This document shows positions 1 to 8,043 of a stretch of DNA of 34,388 nucleotides, one piece after another; position 1 is the stretch's first letter, and each line of letters opens with the position of its first letter. The notes beneath the pieces were generated by a model. It ran no database searches and was not told where the DNA came from. It worked only from the letters and a program-made list of their open reading frames with translations. This stretch comes from Ruaniaceae bacterium KH17. Its GTDB lineage: Bacteria > Actinomycetota > Actinomycetes > Actinomycetales > Actinomycetaceae. Where the stretch lies: positions 1 to 34,388 of the forward strand of contig FZQV01000029.1 in NCBI GenBank assembly GCA_900199505.1, given 5' to 3'. The position numbers and the translations under genes are program-made.

Positions 1-234
1 CCAGATACCGCAGAGCGGTTCGAGCCAGGGGACATTTCCCGACAGAGCAGGCGGCACTAAAGTGCCTGTATCTTGTCACTAGATCACTCGACCCGACAGG
101 TGCGGGACGAGTCCGATGGACAATGCGATGGAAGCCCGCTCTCAACGCATTCGCCATTACCTTCGCAGACCGCTGGCCGGCCGCGGAGACCTACTAGATG
201 AAACCGCCGGAAACACCGTTCCTGAAACAGTCCC
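1..234 (+). mobile_element. IS256-family insertion sequence, right end (partial)
   Basis: The 3' part of a mutator-type insertion sequence runs in from the left edge. It carries the last 65 codons of a transposase and ends near position 234 in a terminal-repeat-like sequence. Read inward from the right end it begins GGGACTGTTTCAGGAACG, the style of IS256-family termini. The left end and target duplication lie outside the window. The element abuts a truncated DUF6361-like reading frame at 235, so it appears to have inserted into that gene. Confidence 0.7.
3..197 (+). CDS. IS256-family transposase, C-terminal fragment
   Basis: This reading frame is open from the window edge to a TAG at 195-197, about 64 residues. 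It contains an RARGHFPTEQAALKCLYLVTRS-like stretch, then RWTMRWKPALNAFAITFADR, and ends AAETY. This is the C-terminal signature of actinobacterial IS256/mutator transposases, which carry out copy-out transposition with a DDE catalytic core. The core itself lies left of the window, so whether the enzyme is intact cannot be judged. The 37 bases after the stop form the right end of the element. Confidence 0.72.
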   Translation, partial: RYRRAVRARGHFPTEQAALKCLYLVTRSLDPTGAGRVRWTMRWKPALNAFAITFADRWPAAETY

Positions 235-312
235 TTTGAACAGCTCGATGAGCCGAAGCGTGCGATCACGCTCGTCGGAGTCGTGACTAAGCCAAGTAAG
301 TGTCGAAGACAT
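235..312 (-). pseudogene. DUF6361-like gene, N-terminal stub disrupted by an IS256-family element
   Basis: From an ATG at 312 the minus strand reads MSSTLTWLSHDSDERDRTLR and continues LIELFK before the frame enters the insertion-sequence terminus at 234. The pattern (M-S-S, a W-L pair, a charged helix ending LIELFK) matches my memory of the N-terminus of the DUF6361 family, proteins of roughly 400 residues of unknown function often seen in defence regions. Only 26 codons survive here; the frame drifts through the IS end and stops at 157-159. A promoter-like sequence lies just upstream. The rest of the gene may lie to the left of the IS, outside the window. The family assignment rests on a short stretch. 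Confidence 0.42.
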
Positions 313-333
313 CTTTAAAGGTCGATTCAGGTT

Positions 334-363
334 GATAGACGATTCGGAACGATCTTATGTCAA
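334..363 (-). promoter_or_regulatory. candidate promoter for the disrupted DUF6361-like gene
   Basis: On the minus strand a perfect TTGACA (358-363) is followed after 18 bases by TCTATC (334-339), about 22 bases upstream of the ATG at 312. The -35 box is excellent and the -10 box is weak. Confidence 0.35.
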
Positions 364-383
364 TGACACAACTGTTTAGTCGT

Positions 384-517
384 GGCTTTCGGTAGCGGGG
401 ATGGGTCATTCCTGCGCACAAAGCCATGAGATCCAGCGTCCACGAGGCAATGTGACTACGTGTCTACGAAGTCACGAGATTTCACACCAGAACCACTCAC
501 CCGTGCTACCGAAAGCC
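384..517. repeat. inverted repeat GGCTTTCGGTAGC, 13-bp arms
   Basis: GGCTTTCGGTAGC at 384-396 is repeated as its exact reverse complement at 505-517, with 108 bases between the arms. It lies in the gene-free stretch 313-632, between the ATPase gene and the disrupted DUF6361-like gene. I see no coding frame between the arms. It could be an element end or a paired regulatory site. I see nothing else supported in 313-632 beyond this, the promoter and the small hairpin at 531-551. Confidence 0.5.
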
Positions 518-530
518 GCGAAAGTCCAGG

Positions 531-551
531 GTAAGGCACGAGTAGCCTTAC
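531..551 (-). terminator. weak hairpin downstream of the ATPase gene
   Basis: GTAAGGC and GCCTTAC form a perfect 7-bp stem around a 7-base loop, about 80 bases past the stop of the minus-strand ATPase gene. There is no T-tract, so termination is only a possibility. Confidence 0.22.
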
Positions 552-632
552 GCAAACTACACAAGAATTGGAGCGCACGAGTTGTTTGAGGAAGACAATT
601 CCCCCGGCACAGCGACACTGACGTCGGAAGGA

Positions 633-2822
633 TCACTCTTCCATCATCATTTTGAAATGCGCCGCATGGCCCGAAGCTTCAAAAATCTGCTGGAATGCAC
701 AAATATGCGCCGTTGCGTCAGAGGAGATGCTCGAGTAGTCGACATCCCAAGGCGTGGTGTGAGAACCATCGTTGTACCAAGAAAGGAGCGCATGACACGC
801 CCACCTGTCATTCTCAGGAATCTTCGCGATCACATCGTCTGCATCGAGCCCACCCGCAATCTGGAAGTAGTTCTCAATGATTCTCCGCATAGCATTTGGA
901 AGCCACGCTGACATCTCAAGATTCTCAGACTTCGATGCGGCACGAACCTGATCCCAGAGCTGGGTATAGTTCGATTTGATCGGCGACTTGTCGTAGTGCT
1001 TAGACGTGGTTCGCCCGTTCGCGCCCTTCGTTAGGACGAAATAGGAGCGGTCACCAGGGCTCACACCCTTTGGCGTGAACTCCGATTCCTTAAAGAAGTA
1101 TGCGTTATGAGTTAGGAGGATGACTTGTTCTATCCTCCCATCTCCTCCAACACAGGCCCCGAAGATCGTTCTGAGGAGTATGTTAATTGCGAAGAGCATC
1201 TCACCGTCGAGGCTTGACACAGGGTCATCAATTATGGCCACGACACGCCCAGGGGCGCCCTGGTCTTCATGGATTCGCATTAGCTTGTGGAAGTAGTAGA
1301 GGAACGCGATCAGTGTCCGTTCACCCTCACTGAGTGTCTGACTCGCAGGCGTCCCGTCAGGTCGAACCAGCTGGTACGTATCATCATCATCGATGTGTCG
1401 AATCGAGAAACTAAGAAGCCCAAGGTTCCGTAGAGTGCGGTTGATGGCCTCGACTGTAGGAACTGCCGATGCGAGTCTTTGCTGTAGCACCACGAGCTCG
1501 TTACGCTTTGCTTCGATTATGCTCTTTGCTTCGACAAGTTTGGGACCGAGTGCTGCTAGTGCTTTCGCTGGATCAGAAACTGCACCGTCGTACTTTGCAA
1601 GATCTTTATCAACAACGGAGTGCACATAATATCTCCAGACTTCGGCCTTGAGGGCTTCAAGGGAACTCCTCTTGTTCCGGAGCAACTGATTGGATGCACC
1701 TATCCGCACGTTCGCAGCAGAGACAAGTTCTCTTATATTGGCCTCCAGGTCACTCAGGCCTTGCACGACTACACTTGACGAAGGTGCGTCAATCTTGCTC
1801 ACGACCTGCCGAATTCTCAACGTCATCCTCTGTTTGAGAAGTTCCGTGGCATTCAGAATTCCCGGAGCCTCCTCAGCACCGGTGGCGCTAGCTTCTCTTA
1901 TAAACTCCTCAATTCGGGCGAGGCAACACTCCTCCGCTTCCAAAATGTCTCTCACGGCACCGACTTGGTCCTCGTAGAAGTGATCAAAGAGGCCTTCAAG
2001 CGAAGACTCGATGTCCCCGTCTACCGACTGCTGACAGAAGGGGCATTTACCACTTGCAGCTTCCAAATACTCCAGACCCTGCCGCAACCAATCCGAGTTA
2101 CTAAGTTGCCTTGCAAAATCTGCAAAGCTCGTCTCATCCTTTGACGTGATGGGCTGGACGAGCAATTCAAGCTGTTCTTCGCTGAGCTCGTTCAGTGCCG
2201 GGAGGCCCGGGAACTGTTGGAACTCCTCCACATTCTTAGACTCCAAGGTTTCATATGTTGCAAGCAAATCCTCCTTGCTCCTAAGCTCTTCCGAGGAAGT
2301 GGCCCTTCGAACCCGGTGGACTTCATCCACATTCTTGCCACTATCACCAAGAAATCCTCGAAATGCCTGCTGCATCGGCAAGGGAAGTTCCTTGCGCTTC
2401 TTCCAACACGATTCAGTAAGTCTTGATACAGCATCGCGGATTAGCTGCTCATTCCTCGCGATGGTTTTCTCTAGCCCATCGATGTTATTTGCGACTTGTT
2501 CAATCTCTCCAGTTTGGCGCGTTCCGCCGTCCAACGGTTTACCCGCAAGCTGGTCTATCCGCTGCTGCACTTCAGGATCGCCGTCCCGGATGACAAAAAC
2601 TCCTGGCATCCCGTGATCGGGAAGCAGTAGCAGGTCTACAAATTCACTGTTGAACAGCTCTTGCGTGCAATCATGCTCTTGGGCTGCTTCCAAAGCTTTA
2701 GCGATGGAAGACTTCCCTGACCCATTGGGACCGTATAAGAAAGTAACCTGCTTCAACGGTTCTAGGTGTGGCGCGCCTGCCCCGAAGCATGGAAGGTCAT
2801 CGATCGCTAACGATGTAATCAT
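633..2822 (-). CDS. RloC/PrrC-like AAA ATPase, candidate anticodon nuclease
   Basis: This 729-residue protein is an ABC/SMC-type ATPase of the AAA_13 group. Walker A is GPNGSGKSS at residues 31-39. A central region with coiled-coil character carries a C-P-F-C motif (C260, C263), like the zinc hook of RloC. The ABC signature S-E-G-E is at 498-501, Walker B ends at D532-D533, and an L-T-H-N H-loop follows. The C-terminal domain has R646-x3-E650 with histidines at 677 and 688. This matches the layout of the Arg-Glu-His triad of the tRNA anticodon nucleases PrrC and RloC, which cleave host tRNA when phage disables restriction. The nuclease role is inferred, because related AAA_13 proteins exist without it. 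It is the last gene of the BREX-strand run, 53 bases after its neighbour. The ATG is preceded by GGAGG and by a nearer AGG. Confidence 0.72.
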   Translation of the reverse strand: MITSLAIDDLPCFGAGAPHLEPLKQVTFLYGPNGSGKSSIAKALEAAQEHDCTQELFNSEFVDLLLLPDHGMPGVFVIRDGDPEVQQRIDQLAGKPLDGGTRQTGEIEQVANNIDGLEKTIARNEQLIRDAVSRLTESCWKKRKELPLPMQQAFRGFLGDSGKNVDEVHRVRRATSSEELRSKEDLLATYETLESKNVEEFQQFPGLPALNELSEEQLELLVQPITSKDETSFADFARQLSNSDWLRQGLEYLEAASGKCPFCQQSVDGDIESSLEGLFDHFYEDQVGAVRDILEAEECCLARIEEFIREASATGAEEAPGILNATELLKQRMTLRIRQVVSKIDAPSSSVVVQGLSDLEANIRELVSAANVRIGASNQLLRNKRSSLEALKAEVWRYYVHSVVDKDLAKYDGAVSDPAKALAALGPKLVEAKSIIEAKRNELVVLQQRLASAVPTVEAINRTLRNLGLLSFSIRHIDDDDTYQLVRPDGTPASQTLSEGERTLIAFLYYFHKLMRIHEDQGAPGRVVAIIDDPVSSLDGEMLFAINILLRTIFGACVGGDGRIEQVILLTHNAYFFKESEFTPKGVSPGDRSYFVLTKGANGRTTSKHYDKSPIKSNYTQLWDQVRAASKSENLEMSAWLPNAMRRIIENYFQIAGGLDADDVIAKIPENDRWACHALLSWYNDGSHTTPWDVDYSSISSDATAHICAFQQIFEASGHAAHFKMMMEE

Positions 2823-2875
2823 TCTTACCTATCCTCCACTTTCATCATGACCCGGTTGACGCGACCGAAGCCTCT

Positions 2876-3331
2876 TCAGATTCTGCTCTTGCCTGGTAGC
2901 GGCACCGGACGCAGAGGGAGCGCGAGTTCGTACACTCGCGACCACGGGACGTACTTTCGGACGGTGGCGGGGCGACTCCGGTAGTTACTCTCCGCTTGAG
3001 CCGCAGCTGAGGCTTGGCGGAGCACACCCTCGTCCTCGCCGAGGGCTTCGGCTATCCACAAGACCGATATCGGATTAAGGAGGCGGTTATAGGTCCGCTT
3101 CGCTGACGCGTTCGGCGTGTCACGCGTGTACGCGCCACGACCATTCGACTCCTGACTCCGGAACCACTGGGTCATGTGGTCACGTTCGTGGGCGTAGTGA
3201 GATGCGTCAGGGCTACCGCCGCCAAGCGCATACGTCAGGCCCTGAGAGATCGGAAGCACGGGCTCCAACCTGTCCAGGATCCGCGCAAACTCGCGCACGC
3301 CCATGTCGTCTTCGCCAATCTCTGCACGCAC
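2876..3331 (-). CDS. hypothetical protein between brxL and the ATPase
   Basis: This is a 151-residue soluble protein that I do not recognise. The preferred start is GTG at 3331, because GGGGAGGAG lies 4-7 bases upstream. A longer frame to 3382 would overlap the end of brxL, and an ATG at 3304 has a poorer ribosome site. It has no signal peptide or membrane segment. The middle is rich in H, R and Q (an SHYAHERDHMTQWF stretch), and the C-terminal half is basic with several aromatic residues. It follows brxL by 34 bases on the same strand and precedes the RloC-like gene, so co-expression with BREX is likely. It could be an accessory factor of either neighbour; no function is assigned. Confidence 0.6.
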   Translation of the reverse strand: MRAEIGEDDMGVREFARILDRLEPVLPISQGLTYALGGGSPDASHYAHERDHMTQWFRSQESNGRGAYTRDTPNASAKRTYNRLLNPISVLWIAEALGEDEGVLRQASAAAQAESNYRSRPATVRKYVPWSRVYELALPLRPVPLPGKSRI

Positions 3332-3365
3332 GATTCTCCTCCCCCAGTTGGTTGCCGTCGACGCC

Positions 3366-5543
3366 TCAGCTGGTTTCCGCACTCGTCGTCGAGACCTTCA
3401 CGTAGTGAACGCTGAACGCTGAGGCGATCAAGCGGAACTCTTGTCGACTCCGCCCGAAATCGAAGGGGTTGTCGCTCGGCCTTTGCCAGATGTCGAGTCC
3501 CTTACCGAGATCGATTCGCCATCCGTTGCTCGCTTCAATGCGGCGATCATGGAGTGAGTCTTCGAAGCGAACCGCCAAGCGCACTCCGGCAGCATCTGAT
3601 GCATCCTTGATCGCCTTGAGCATGAGAAGCTGGCCCTGCTTGTATTCTGGCTTCGCTTCTTCAGCGGTGACTAGCACAACGTCAATCTCATCTGCGTCAT
3701 CCTTGGCAGTTGCCAGGAGACTTAGCAAGTCCGCAAGATTTCGACCCTGATGCGGCATGCGAATGTATGGGTCAGTAATCGTGATAGTCGACGCGCCTCG
3801 GACGTATGGCAGGATCAGGGTTGCGTACGAGACGCCCTTCTGACCTGCCCTGAAGTCACGGTGCCCCTCAGTGAGAACTGGCGCTACGGGCGCAACGACA
3901 GTCTGCTCAGCAGTTGAGGGCAGGGGATTCGCCACGTTTCCATCAACACTCAGGTCCTCGGCCACCGTCTCGCCGCCTGCGGCCTCAGCATCCCAGTCTC
4001 TTCGGTAGAGCTGCGGATACTGGCTCTCTTCGAGAGTGCCAACCTCGTGCCAATCACCCTGGTTGTCGGCGTACCTGAAATGCACCGGAGAATCGCGCAT
4101 AGTTGCGTCGATTCGCAGGATTGAGTCCTTAACGCGCTTGCGCCCTTCAATCGCAAACTCAAGAAGGGTGCGAATCTCCTCCTCATTCGCCTCACCAGTC
4201 GGGTGAACTAGCTTCATCAGGCCCGAGAAGGTCTTGCGGACTCCATCCTGGTCACGCGTAGAGAGTGAGTTGTCAAGCGTGAAGTGCTCCTGGTACCTGT
4301 CCGAGAAGTCCTCAACTCTCTTAGCACGCAGGATCTCGGCGAGATAGTCGACTACGAAACCATATCCGGACGAGAACATCTCTGAACGAATCGGCGCGAC
4401 CTCCCAGCCCGGAATGTAGTGGTGAATACGGTCGAGCCAGGCTGGGTCACGATATGCGTCGGGCAGCTCGTCGAACAGGTCGGAGTTCTTGAGCATGTAC
4501 GGCACTGTGTGGGTGGTGTTGCCAATGAATGCCATCGACGCCTCCGCACCGTAGATGCTAGTGCCACGTGAGAATGACTTATTGGCGAGGTAGTTCTTCA
4601 TCACGTTGACGAGGTTCTGATCAGCACGTCGGTTCGCTGCAAACTCATCGAACGCTACGCAATCCCAGTAGCCGACGAGCCCGATGCGTCCGCTGGCATT
4701 GTTCACAAAGAGCTTCGCAACGGTAACCTCACCCCCGGAGATGAGAATGCCGTTCGGAGAAAACTCGCTGAAGATGTGGGACTTACCGGTGCCCTTAGGC
4801 CCAAGCTCAACGACGTTGTAGTTGCGCTCAACGAATGGGATCAGGCGGGTTAGCGCGATGAGTTTACCGCGGTCGTTGAACTGTTCAGGGTTAAGCCCAA
4901 TCGACTGCATGAGCAGGTCGATCCACTCTTCGGTGGTGAATCCTCTCCGCGCCTCGTAGAAGTGGTCAATGTCAACCCCGGCCACCTGAATCGGTTTGAG
5001 ACTGGCAAGAATCCACGGCACGACTCGCTGGTCGTCCGAATGAAAGTACTCAATTTCGCAAATACACCACACGCCACCGACGAGCAACTTGGGATTCTGC
5101 TTGACCGTGATGTCGTCGATGATGACACCCTTGACCTGGAGGTTCTCGAACTCGGCCTCGTGGACGTCGTTCTTCTCGTTGAGTGTGACGGTCACCTTGT
5201 CGATGACGCGGTGGCGCCCCTTGCGACGAATCTCCGACTTTACGAGCATGTGCTCATTGCGGTTGACGTAGTGGGTTGCGAGGATCTTTCGGACGCTGTC
5301 AATCCCGGCCTGGATCGTAGCTTCATCGTCGGAAGCTGCATACTGACCGAGTAAGTACTCAAGAACATACGAGGGAACGACGGCGTTTCCCCGAACGGTT
5401 TTCACTAGATCTTTGCGGACAACTGCGCCAGCGAACTGCTCGTTGATCTTGTCGTCAAGGTCCGACTTTGCGGGTACCCCAACTGTCTCATCACCGGCGA
5501 CAAGAAGGTCGACCTCTCCAAGTGGGTCTTCGGCACTGGCCAT
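3366..5543 (-). CDS. brxL: BREX protein BrxL with an MIT_C-like C-terminal domain
   Basis: The 725-residue protein starts at the ATG at 5543, preceded by AGGAG seven bases upstream and placed just after the pglZ stop at 5551. The open frame extends further upstream, but that part is a shadow of pglZ. Residues 1-230 match the BrxL N-terminal region. Residues 248-255 are a Walker A motif, GPKGTGKS, with an AAA+ core following. BrxL is the AAA+ motor of type 1 BREX that blocks phage replication. Usual type 1 BrxL ends in a Lon-like protease domain. Here the last ~165 residues instead show TDPYIR, HQGRNL, LHDRR (H665-D666-R667) and an NGW-IDLGKGLDIW stretch. These are hallmarks of the MITD1 C-terminal (MIT_C, phospholipase-D-like) domain. 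I see no Lon Ser-Lys dyad region. Confidence 0.88.
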   Translation of the reverse strand: MASAEDPLGEVDLLVAGDETVGVPAKSDLDDKINEQFAGAVVRKDLVKTVRGNAVVPSYVLEYLLGQYAASDDEATIQAGIDSVRKILATHYVNRNEHMLVKSEIRRKGRHRVIDKVTVTLNEKNDVHEAEFENLQVKGVIIDDITVKQNPKLLVGGVWCICEIEYFHSDDQRVVPWILASLKPIQVAGVDIDHFYEARRGFTTEEWIDLLMQSIGLNPEQFNDRGKLIALTRLIPFVERNYNVVELGPKGTGKSHIFSEFSPNGILISGGEVTVAKLFVNNASGRIGLVGYWDCVAFDEFAANRRADQNLVNVMKNYLANKSFSRGTSIYGAEASMAFIGNTTHTVPYMLKNSDLFDELPDAYRDPAWLDRIHHYIPGWEVAPIRSEMFSSGYGFVVDYLAEILRAKRVEDFSDRYQEHFTLDNSLSTRDQDGVRKTFSGLMKLVHPTGEANEEEIRTLLEFAIEGRKRVKDSILRIDATMRDSPVHFRYADNQGDWHEVGTLEESQYPQLYRRDWDAEAAGGETVAEDLSVDGNVANPLPSTAEQTVVAPVAPVLTEGHRDFRAGQKGVSYATLILPYVRGASTITITDPYIRMPHQGRNLADLLSLLATAKDDADEIDVVLVTAEEAKPEYKQGQLLMLKAIKDASDAAGVRLAVRFEDSLHDRRIEASNGWRIDLGKGLDIWQRPSDNPFDFGRSRQEFRLIASAFSVHYVKVSTTSAETS

Positions 5544-5550
5544 GGTTCTC

Positions 5551-8043
5551 CTAAAAGTCGAAGTCCGTCGTGAATGAACGCTTGATGGTGTAGTTCGCCT
5601 GCGAGAACGACTTCCACTGCGACGTGTTGGGAATCGGCTCTTCAAGCCGTAGCTCCACGGTTCGATTGTTGTACTGGTCCGCATCCTGCGTCAGATAGAG
5701 CACGGCCTTCTGGTACCGCTCGCGCTGGTCATCAGATGCGCTGTCGAAGGTCAAGACTGGCTGATCGGAAATCAGCACGGTCCCTGCATAGAGCCCTAGA
5801 CGCACCTGACGGGACTGAATCTTCTCTGTCACGGCCTCACGCTGGAGAAGCTTTACTGATAGCTGTCCCGTGGTGATCTTGTCGGTCTCGGGCATGAGGT
5901 CCACGTTGACGGGCCGGATATCGCTCTTGCGCGTCTTGTTCACGGTGACAACGGGGACCACGATCTCCTGGAGCGTGGCGCCTCCATGGACGTAGCGGGT
6001 ACCACTGCCAGGCTGCGGTATCCGATGGATCGACTTGGGAATCTGAATATCGAGGTCACCTTCAAGCCCAACCTGCGCAGAACTGAACTTCATGAACGAC
6101 GATGAAGACTTCAGAGAACGGCCGAGCACGTATCTCCGGTTGATCTTCGTTACCGCGTCACCCTGGGGACTCTCGGACACGTAGTAGGACTGCTCCAGTG
6201 GGATGTCTTGGTATAGGAACCCATGATCCGCCGTGATCAGGATATTAGTCGCGTTTGCACTGGCCCACTTCTTGACGAGGGAAACCAGCTCACGGAGCGT
6301 GTCGTCTGCTGCTTCGAACACGGTACGTTCAGTCGGGGCTTTGTCGCCCGCAGCGTCGATCCGGTCGTGGTAGACGTAGAAAATCTGGTGCTTCGTGTAG
6401 AGATCGCGCAGTTCGCTTCCTGTCATGGCCAACACTTCAGCAGCGGATATGGCACGGCCCTTGACCACCTGCAGGATCTTGTCCCGGTTTGCAGTGCCGT
6501 TGGTGGGGTTTCCATCAGCGAACACAGGCATACCTGTCGGATCCATTCTTAGTCTGGACTGCGGAAGGAGCGCCGCCATGCCGAGCTGGGTGTAGCTCGG
6601 TAGCGAGCAGAGTACTGCAGAAATGGAGGCCTCGAAGCGGTCTTCGCTACGAATCATGGATGTGAGTTCGTCTGCGATCTCGTAACGCATGCCGTCCGAG
6701 ATGATCACGACCGCCTTGGTCCGCCCATCCTTCACTACGGGTGCAACATGCCGATCGTAGAACTTCGCCTGGGGCTCAAGCGTGGAGAACTTCCAGTCGC
6801 TGGTGGAACCCAGCGCTTGCTGCCACAGCGTGCCGAAGTCGTAGAGGTACCTGTTCGCGTACTGCTTGTCGACCTCGGCTTTGAGCGCTTCAAGGGGTTT
6901 CCGGATATCCGAAGTCTGGTGGGCATACGTGAACCAGCGGTATTGCTGATCAATGCGGTACCAGTCCGATTGGTACTTCTCCAAGCCAACGGCCGCAGTG
7001 GCAATGGAGTGAGGCAGTGCCACTATGGCCGCGAGCAGCTCAGAGCCACTCTGGATCGCACTGTAGAGCTTGGCGTACTTGGCGCGCCACAGGCTCTCTT
7101 GCCGCTGTCGCACGATTTCCGCGACGTCGCGAGGGGTAATAGTTCCGCCTGTAACGGCTGCGGCGAGGTCGAAAATCACCTTTCGATCGATTTCCTCAAA
7201 GATCGTGATGCTGGCTAGGTCCCGGTAGTCCAGGTCCTCAATCTTGGCAGCGACATCGAGGGCTTCTGCGGCGCGAGACGCGAGCTTCGTCATCACATCT
7301 TGGGTACGAACGTCGTATCGCAAACTACTGAAGTCACTGCGGATATTTCGATACTCATCCGGCACGACCGAGTCGAAGTCTTCGATCGCTCGGCTGAACA
7401 TCCAGAGGACAAAGTCGTCGATCGATGGAGACTCACTCGGATATCTGTAGATGCTTGCCAACCCATCCCAGAAGAACTGGTCAAGGCCGAAATTAACGAG
7501 ATCGTCAAGCTTTGCGCTCTTTCCTGCGGCGTTCTCGATGAGGAGTTCGCGCACGATGTCGGTGAGCTTGTTGCCCGACGCCTTGACCAGCACCTGACAC
7601 ATCTTCGCGCGGAGACGGGCGGCATCATCACCCTCACTGAGAAGCTTCTCGAGGGCCTGCTTACGGCTGCTCGCAGCGAAGAACTTCTGGTGGCCCTCGA
7701 TCACTGCTGCGAGGGCTGGATCATTGAGTCCCAGCTCGCGCTGAATCATCGAGGTCTTGTCTGCCGTGAACACTCCATATGCCAGTTCCAAGTCGAGTAG
7801 CCAGTTCTCTGTCCCGCGAGGGACGGCGCCGGACCGGTAGACGAGGCACTTCGTTTCGTCATCACTAAGCAACGCGCTCTTCACACCAAATTCGTTGTCG
7901 TCGATGCGAGTCACGTTCGCGTCACCCAGGTCCAGCGCATCGAGTTCTGACTCATACTCGCTTGACGGATCATGCCAAAAAACGACACGCTGCTCATCGA
8001 GCCTCTTCACGAGGACGTCGTGAATGGAAGCGAGGTCAGTCAC
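5551..8043 (-). CDS. pglZ: BREX protein PglZ (alkaline-phosphatase-fold)
   Basis: This 830-residue protein matches the length and layout of PglZ, the phosphatase-superfamily core protein found in all BREX systems. The N-terminus reads VVFWHDP, typical of the family. Metal-site motifs of the alkaline-phosphatase fold are ISDGMRYE (D450) and TADHGF (D606-H607). The C-terminus ends in a beta-rich tail. The exact activity in BREX is unsettled in the literature; it is required for defence and interacts with PglX. The ATG at 8043 overlaps the end of the PglX C-terminal frame (stop at 8036) by 8 bases, so the two are likely translationally coupled. brxL starts 7 bases after its stop. No frame damage is visible. 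Confidence 0.93.
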   Translation of the reverse strand: MTDLASIHDVLVKRLDEQRVVFWHDPSSEYESELDALDLGDANVTRIDDNEFGVKSALLSDDETKCLVYRSGAVPRGTENWLLDLELAYGVFTADKTSMIQRELGLNDPALAAVIEGHQKFFAASSRKQALEKLLSEGDDAARLRAKMCQVLVKASGNKLTDIVRELLIENAAGKSAKLDDLVNFGLDQFFWDGLASIYRYPSESPSIDDFVLWMFSRAIEDFDSVVPDEYRNIRSDFSSLRYDVRTQDVMTKLASRAAEALDVAAKIEDLDYRDLASITIFEEIDRKVIFDLAAAVTGGTITPRDVAEIVRQRQESLWRAKYAKLYSAIQSGSELLAAIVALPHSIATAAVGLEKYQSDWYRIDQQYRWFTYAHQTSDIRKPLEALKAEVDKQYANRYLYDFGTLWQQALGSTSDWKFSTLEPQAKFYDRHVAPVVKDGRTKAVVIISDGMRYEIADELTSMIRSEDRFEASISAVLCSLPSYTQLGMAALLPQSRLRMDPTGMPVFADGNPTNGTANRDKILQVVKGRAISAAEVLAMTGSELRDLYTKHQIFYVYHDRIDAAGDKAPTERTVFEAADDTLRELVSLVKKWASANATNILITADHGFLYQDIPLEQSYYVSESPQGDAVTKINRRYVLGRSLKSSSSFMKFSSAQVGLEGDLDIQIPKSIHRIPQPGSGTRYVHGGATLQEIVVPVVTVNKTRKSDIRPVNVDLMPETDKITTGQLSVKLLQREAVTEKIQSRQVRLGLYAGTVLISDQPVLTFDSASDDQRERYQKAVLYLTQDADQYNNRTVELRLEEPIPNTSQWKSFSQANYTIKRSFTTDFDF

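Noticed and set aside
3366-5684. A longer brxL frame starting at 5684
   Set aside because: The extra 47 codons overlap pglZ and lack a ribosome site; ATG 5543 with AGGAG, just after the pglZ stop, is clearly better.
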